A DNA stretch of 64,000 nt from Bacteroidia bacterium (lineage in GTDB: Bacteria; Bacteroidota; Bacteroidia; SXHM01): assembly GCA_022072225.1 (NCBI GenBank), contig JAJVIC010000007.1, forward strand, positions 124,001-188,000, in the 5' to 3' direction. This document shows, piece after piece, positions 61,801 through 64,000 of this stretch. Each line of letters begins with the position of its first letter. The stretch's first letter is position 1. Under the pieces are notes generated by a model. It was not told the DNA's origin. It worked only from the letters and a program-made list of their open reading frames with translations, and did not search any database. A program made the translations under genes and the position numbers.

Positions 61801-63102
61801 TTATACAAAAGCCTGATCAAGCGGTGTTCCCTGCAACATGCCGCCCGGAATATCATTATAGAAACCAAGAATTTTTGCAATGGTTGGAACAGTGTCAATA
61901 CTTTCTCCTGTAACAGTTGAAATAACCTGGTTCTGCACCACCTTGTCAGGCGGGCCAACAACGAGGCAGAATATCTGGCGCGAAACCTCATCACCGGTAT
62001 GGTCAAGTGCGTATTTTCCGTAAGCATCAACAATGGTGTTCGGGTTTTCGTTTCTTCCGTGCTCGGGAACAGCAATAAGGATGGTGTCGTTTGCCATTCC
62101 GGGAGTTGATTGTATGGTTTGCCACAAATGCGCGAGCGAATAATCTGCCTTGCGTATGTTGTTACAGTACTCTGTGAAATTAGCGTGACAAACATCTATA
62201 TCCTGCATGTTTACTACCGTAAGTTCGGGTTTGAATTGTTTGATAATTTGCTCAGCAAAAAATACATTAAACATGTCTCCGCTCATGTAGCCCGTTCCCC
62301 AGGGATTATCATATTGTCCGGCAACTGCATCGTCAAAAGATTGTTTTATGAATGCTTCTAACTGGGCAGATTCTTCTTCGGTATTGGTAACACCTGCATC
62401 ACCCGGAGTAAAGTTGCGCGAAAAATTATCGTCCATAAAACTGCGCAGGCTTTTTACTTTCTCCAGTTCTGCTGTGCTGAAATCTTTTGGCGCACCAAGC
62501 GAATTGTATCCGGGAATAGAAATAATGGAAGCGGGTTGTATAAAATTTGCTCCGTATTCCGCACCGTAACCGGGATATTGACTGAAGTTTAACGCAGGAT
62601 AGGGGCCCAGTGCATTTGCCACCCACCATGCATTAAGTGCGGTTACAGAGGGCGAATTGTGTTTACGATAATATTCAAACAGCGTAGGTGTAAAGGGGCG
62701 TTGTTTTAAATTAATATCTGCCAGATTGTATTGTCCGGTTAGTGCGGTAGAGTGGCCGCTGAAGTGACCTGTTGGTCCCTGACCAAAACGAAACTCCCTG
62801 AATAATGTACCTTGTTGCTGCAGACGTTGTCCTGATGGTGTGGGTAGCGGATCCATACCTGCTGCAATCTGCGGATTAATACTTTCATTTCCGGTAAGCG
62901 TAAACGGCATCAGGTTTCCTTCGGCTTTCTGCATGGATTCGAAATTGCGCACACCGCCCGCAAACAGGCAAAGCACAACATGATTGGCAATCCGGTTTCC
63001 TGAAGCGGCAAACAACCTGCCTGATGGAAGAATATAAGGTGCGGCAAACGCTCCTGCTGTTGCCAATGCTGCTTTTTTAATAAATCCTCTGCGTTGCATC
63101 AT
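61801..63102 (-). CDS. Tat-exported DUF1501-like protein
   Basis: 433 residues. N-terminus QRRGFIKKAALATAGAFAAP is a twin-arginine signal. HVVLCLFAGGVRNFESMQKA, GHFSGHSTALTGQYN and TILIAVPEHGRNENPNTIVD follow the alkaline-phosphatase-like order of DUF1501/sulfatase-type proteins. Partner genes of unknown function flank it on both sides with one- to three-base gaps, so they form an operon. Confidence 0.8.
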   Translation of the reverse strand: MMQRRGFIKKAALATAGAFAAPYILPSGRLFAASGNRIANHVVLCLFAGGVRNFESMQKAEGNLMPFTLTGNESINPQIAAGMDPLPTPSGQRLQQQGTLFREFRFGQGPTGHFSGHSTALTGQYNLADINLKQRPFTPTLFEYYRKHNSPSVTALNAWWVANALGPYPALNFSQYPGYGAEYGANFIQPASIISIPGYNSLGAPKDFSTAELEKVKSLRSFMDDNFSRNFTPGDAGVTNTEEESAQLEAFIKQSFDDAVAGQYDNPWGTGYMSGDMFNVFFAEQIIKQFKPELTVVNMQDIDVCHANFTEYCNNIRKADYSLAHLWQTIQSTPGMANDTILIAVPEHGRNENPNTIVDAYGKYALDHTGDEVSRQIFCLVVGPPDKVVQNQVISTVTGESIDTVPTIAKILGFYNDIPGGMLQGTPLDQAFV

Positions 63103-63103
63103 A

Positions 63104-63601
63104 TTAGTAATATCTGTATTCGTTGGAGGTCATCATGGCAAAATAAATGTGCTCAGGCGTAATGGTGTTGTCGCCAGCAATTTCGTTTTCAATATGCCAT
63201 AGTTCAAACTCGTTGGGCAGGCGGTTGAAAAATTTCACGTAGCTGTCTTTGATAAACTGCTCCACATTCGTGTTCATTTCCGATTGTGTAGGAATATCAA
63301 TGCCGCTATCGTTCAGGAAGTTTTTAATAATCAGCTGCTCAATTAAACGCTGGTCGCCAAAGCCGGCATAAGCGGTTTGCAATTCTACCAGCTGCGATTG
63401 CGAAATTGTGGTGCCGAACAAATCGCTGTAGGCTATGGAAATAAAGGTGAAGGTGGATTTTACATTGGGCTTGTTGGCATCGGGTTTCTGGATATCAACA
63501 TCTGTAACACCGTAAATAAAATCGGTTTCCTTTTTGCACGATGACAACACAGAAACCAACAGCAGAGGGAGAATCCAATATAGTTTGGTTGTGAATTTCA
63601 T
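63104..63601 (-). CDS. Lipoprotein of unknown function
   Basis: 165 residues, lipobox LSSCKKET. Helical C-terminal part: SQLVELQTAYAGFGDQRLIE, VKFFNRLPNEFELWHIENEI and FAMMTSNEYRYY. The FNRLPNEFEL and SNEYRYY segments recall the partial protein upstream (LSRYPTDAEL, TDEYVGI), so both may share a fold. Overlaps the operon reading order by one-base gap. Confidence 0.75.
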   Translation of the reverse strand: MKFTTKLYWILPLLLVSVLSSCKKETDFIYGVTDVDIQKPDANKPNVKSTFTFISIAYSDLFGTTISQSQLVELQTAYAGFGDQRLIEQLIIKNFLNDSGIDIPTQSEMNTNVEQFIKDSYVKFFNRLPNEFELWHIENEIAGDNTITPEHIYFAMMTSNEYRYY

Positions 63602-63611
63602 TGGTTGTGAA

Positions 63612-64000
63612 TTAATTTATTCCCACGTATTCGTCCGTAGTTAATACTTTTTTCAGCAGGCCTTTATAGTCGCCTGAATTTTTGTAATAGGTGGTGTAGT
63701 ATGCCGATTCTTCGGTAGTTGGGGCGCGGAAAAGATAGGCGCCAAACACAATGTTAACCTGTCCGCCATAGTAATCTTCAGAAGCGAAAAAGATGTCCAT
63801 AAAATCCTGTTTGCTGGTGCCTATCTGAAAAAATAAAACACCACTGAGGCCATCCACAATTTTAGTGGCTTCAGCAAGTTCTGCATCGGTTGGATAGCGT
63901 GAAAGAAAGTGTTCAAATGTGGCAACAATAAAATTTTCAGTGCCCATATTTAGCTCATCGTAATAGGGATTATTGATTAACAAACGATGGGTTTCCACTA
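63612..64000 (-). CDS. Partial protein of the DUF1501-like operon
   Basis: C-terminal 128 or more residues; the frame reaches the right window edge, so the true start lies outside. VATFEHFLSRYPTDAELAEA and LFRAPTTEESAYYTTYYKNS resemble C-terminal repeats of DUF1553/DUF1800-type proteins that pair with DUF1501. That likeness is weak. Confidence 0.65.
   Translation of the reverse strand, partial: VETHRLLINNPYYDELNMGTENFIVATFEHFLSRYPTDAELAEATKIVDGLSGVLFFQIGTSKQDFMDIFFASEDYYGGQVNIVFGAYLFRAPTTEESAYYTTYYKNSGDYKGLLKKVLTTDEYVGIN

Noticed and set aside
61797-62195. 132-codon minus-strand open frame in the DUF1501-like gene
   Set aside because: Out-of-frame shadow of a gene with a clear Tat signal and conserved motifs.

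Overview
The window is chromosomal DNA of a member of the Bacteroidota. The evidence is a type IX secretion (Por) C-terminal sorting domain on a protein with SprB-like repeats, lipoproteins with SCKK-type lipoboxes, the DUF6089-uppS-bamA-ompH-ompH-murI envelope cluster, DUF5686 and FISUMP proteins, and many copies of the Bacteroidota -7 promoter box (TAnnTTTG or TAnnTTCG) placed just before start codons. No rRNA, tRNA, transposase or prophage was recognised. I would not name a genus.

Layout. 1-9.1 kb: the end of a T9SS surface protein, two GT39-like membrane glycosyltransferases, hemA, an unknown secreted protein and lptB. 9.1-17.7 kb: a DUF5686 protein, an operon of a sphingosine-phosphate-lyase-like PLP enzyme and an FGGY kinase, a ParE-type toxin-antitoxin pair, an amidase and tatC. 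17.8-23.5 kb: F1Fo ATP synthase genes atpB-E-F-H-A-G, with a four-helix-bundle (S23/IVP-like) gene between atpA and atpG; atpD and atpC are absent. 23.5-30.3 kb: a sterol-desaturase-like gene, an MNT-HEPN module, unknown genes, purB and a large secreted protein. 30.3-39.7 kb (minus strand): fbp, a tail-collar-domain protein, and the outer-membrane biogenesis cluster. 39.8-44.8 kb: an MBL hydrolase, deoC with an aldehyde dehydrogenase, and lepA. 44.9-55 kb is accessory: a FISUMP protein, four tandem lipoproteins, two small HTH-like genes around an unknown 318-residue protein, a TonB-domain protein, another ParE-type pair, and two ybeY copies. 55.1-60.4 kb: mnmG, a methyltransferase with two perfect parS-like sites, and an S46 peptidase. 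60.4-64 kb: lipoproteins and a Tat-exported DUF1501-like protein.

The most unusual content is repeat architecture. Three intergenic arrays of unrelated sequence (3.3, 25.7 and 49.9 kb) share an exact 21-bp period, which is two helical turns. One runs in phase into a promoter and another abuts an HTH-like gene. Separately, at least six loci carry short repeats built of heptads (7-bp units), often arranged as inverted arms. One such palindromic element of about 76 bp sits in frame inside both copies of ybeY and recurs inverted beside the second copy. Another heptad pair brackets the S23-like gene inside the atp operon. A different GC-rich palindrome lies in frame inside hemA.

Likely joint functions: LptB, BamA, OmpH, UppS and MurI serve envelope assembly; TatC could export the RR-signal DUF1501-like protein; DeoC and the aldehyde dehydrogenase could form a deoxynucleoside-to-acetyl route; the parS-like pair beside mnmG suggests an origin-proximal location.
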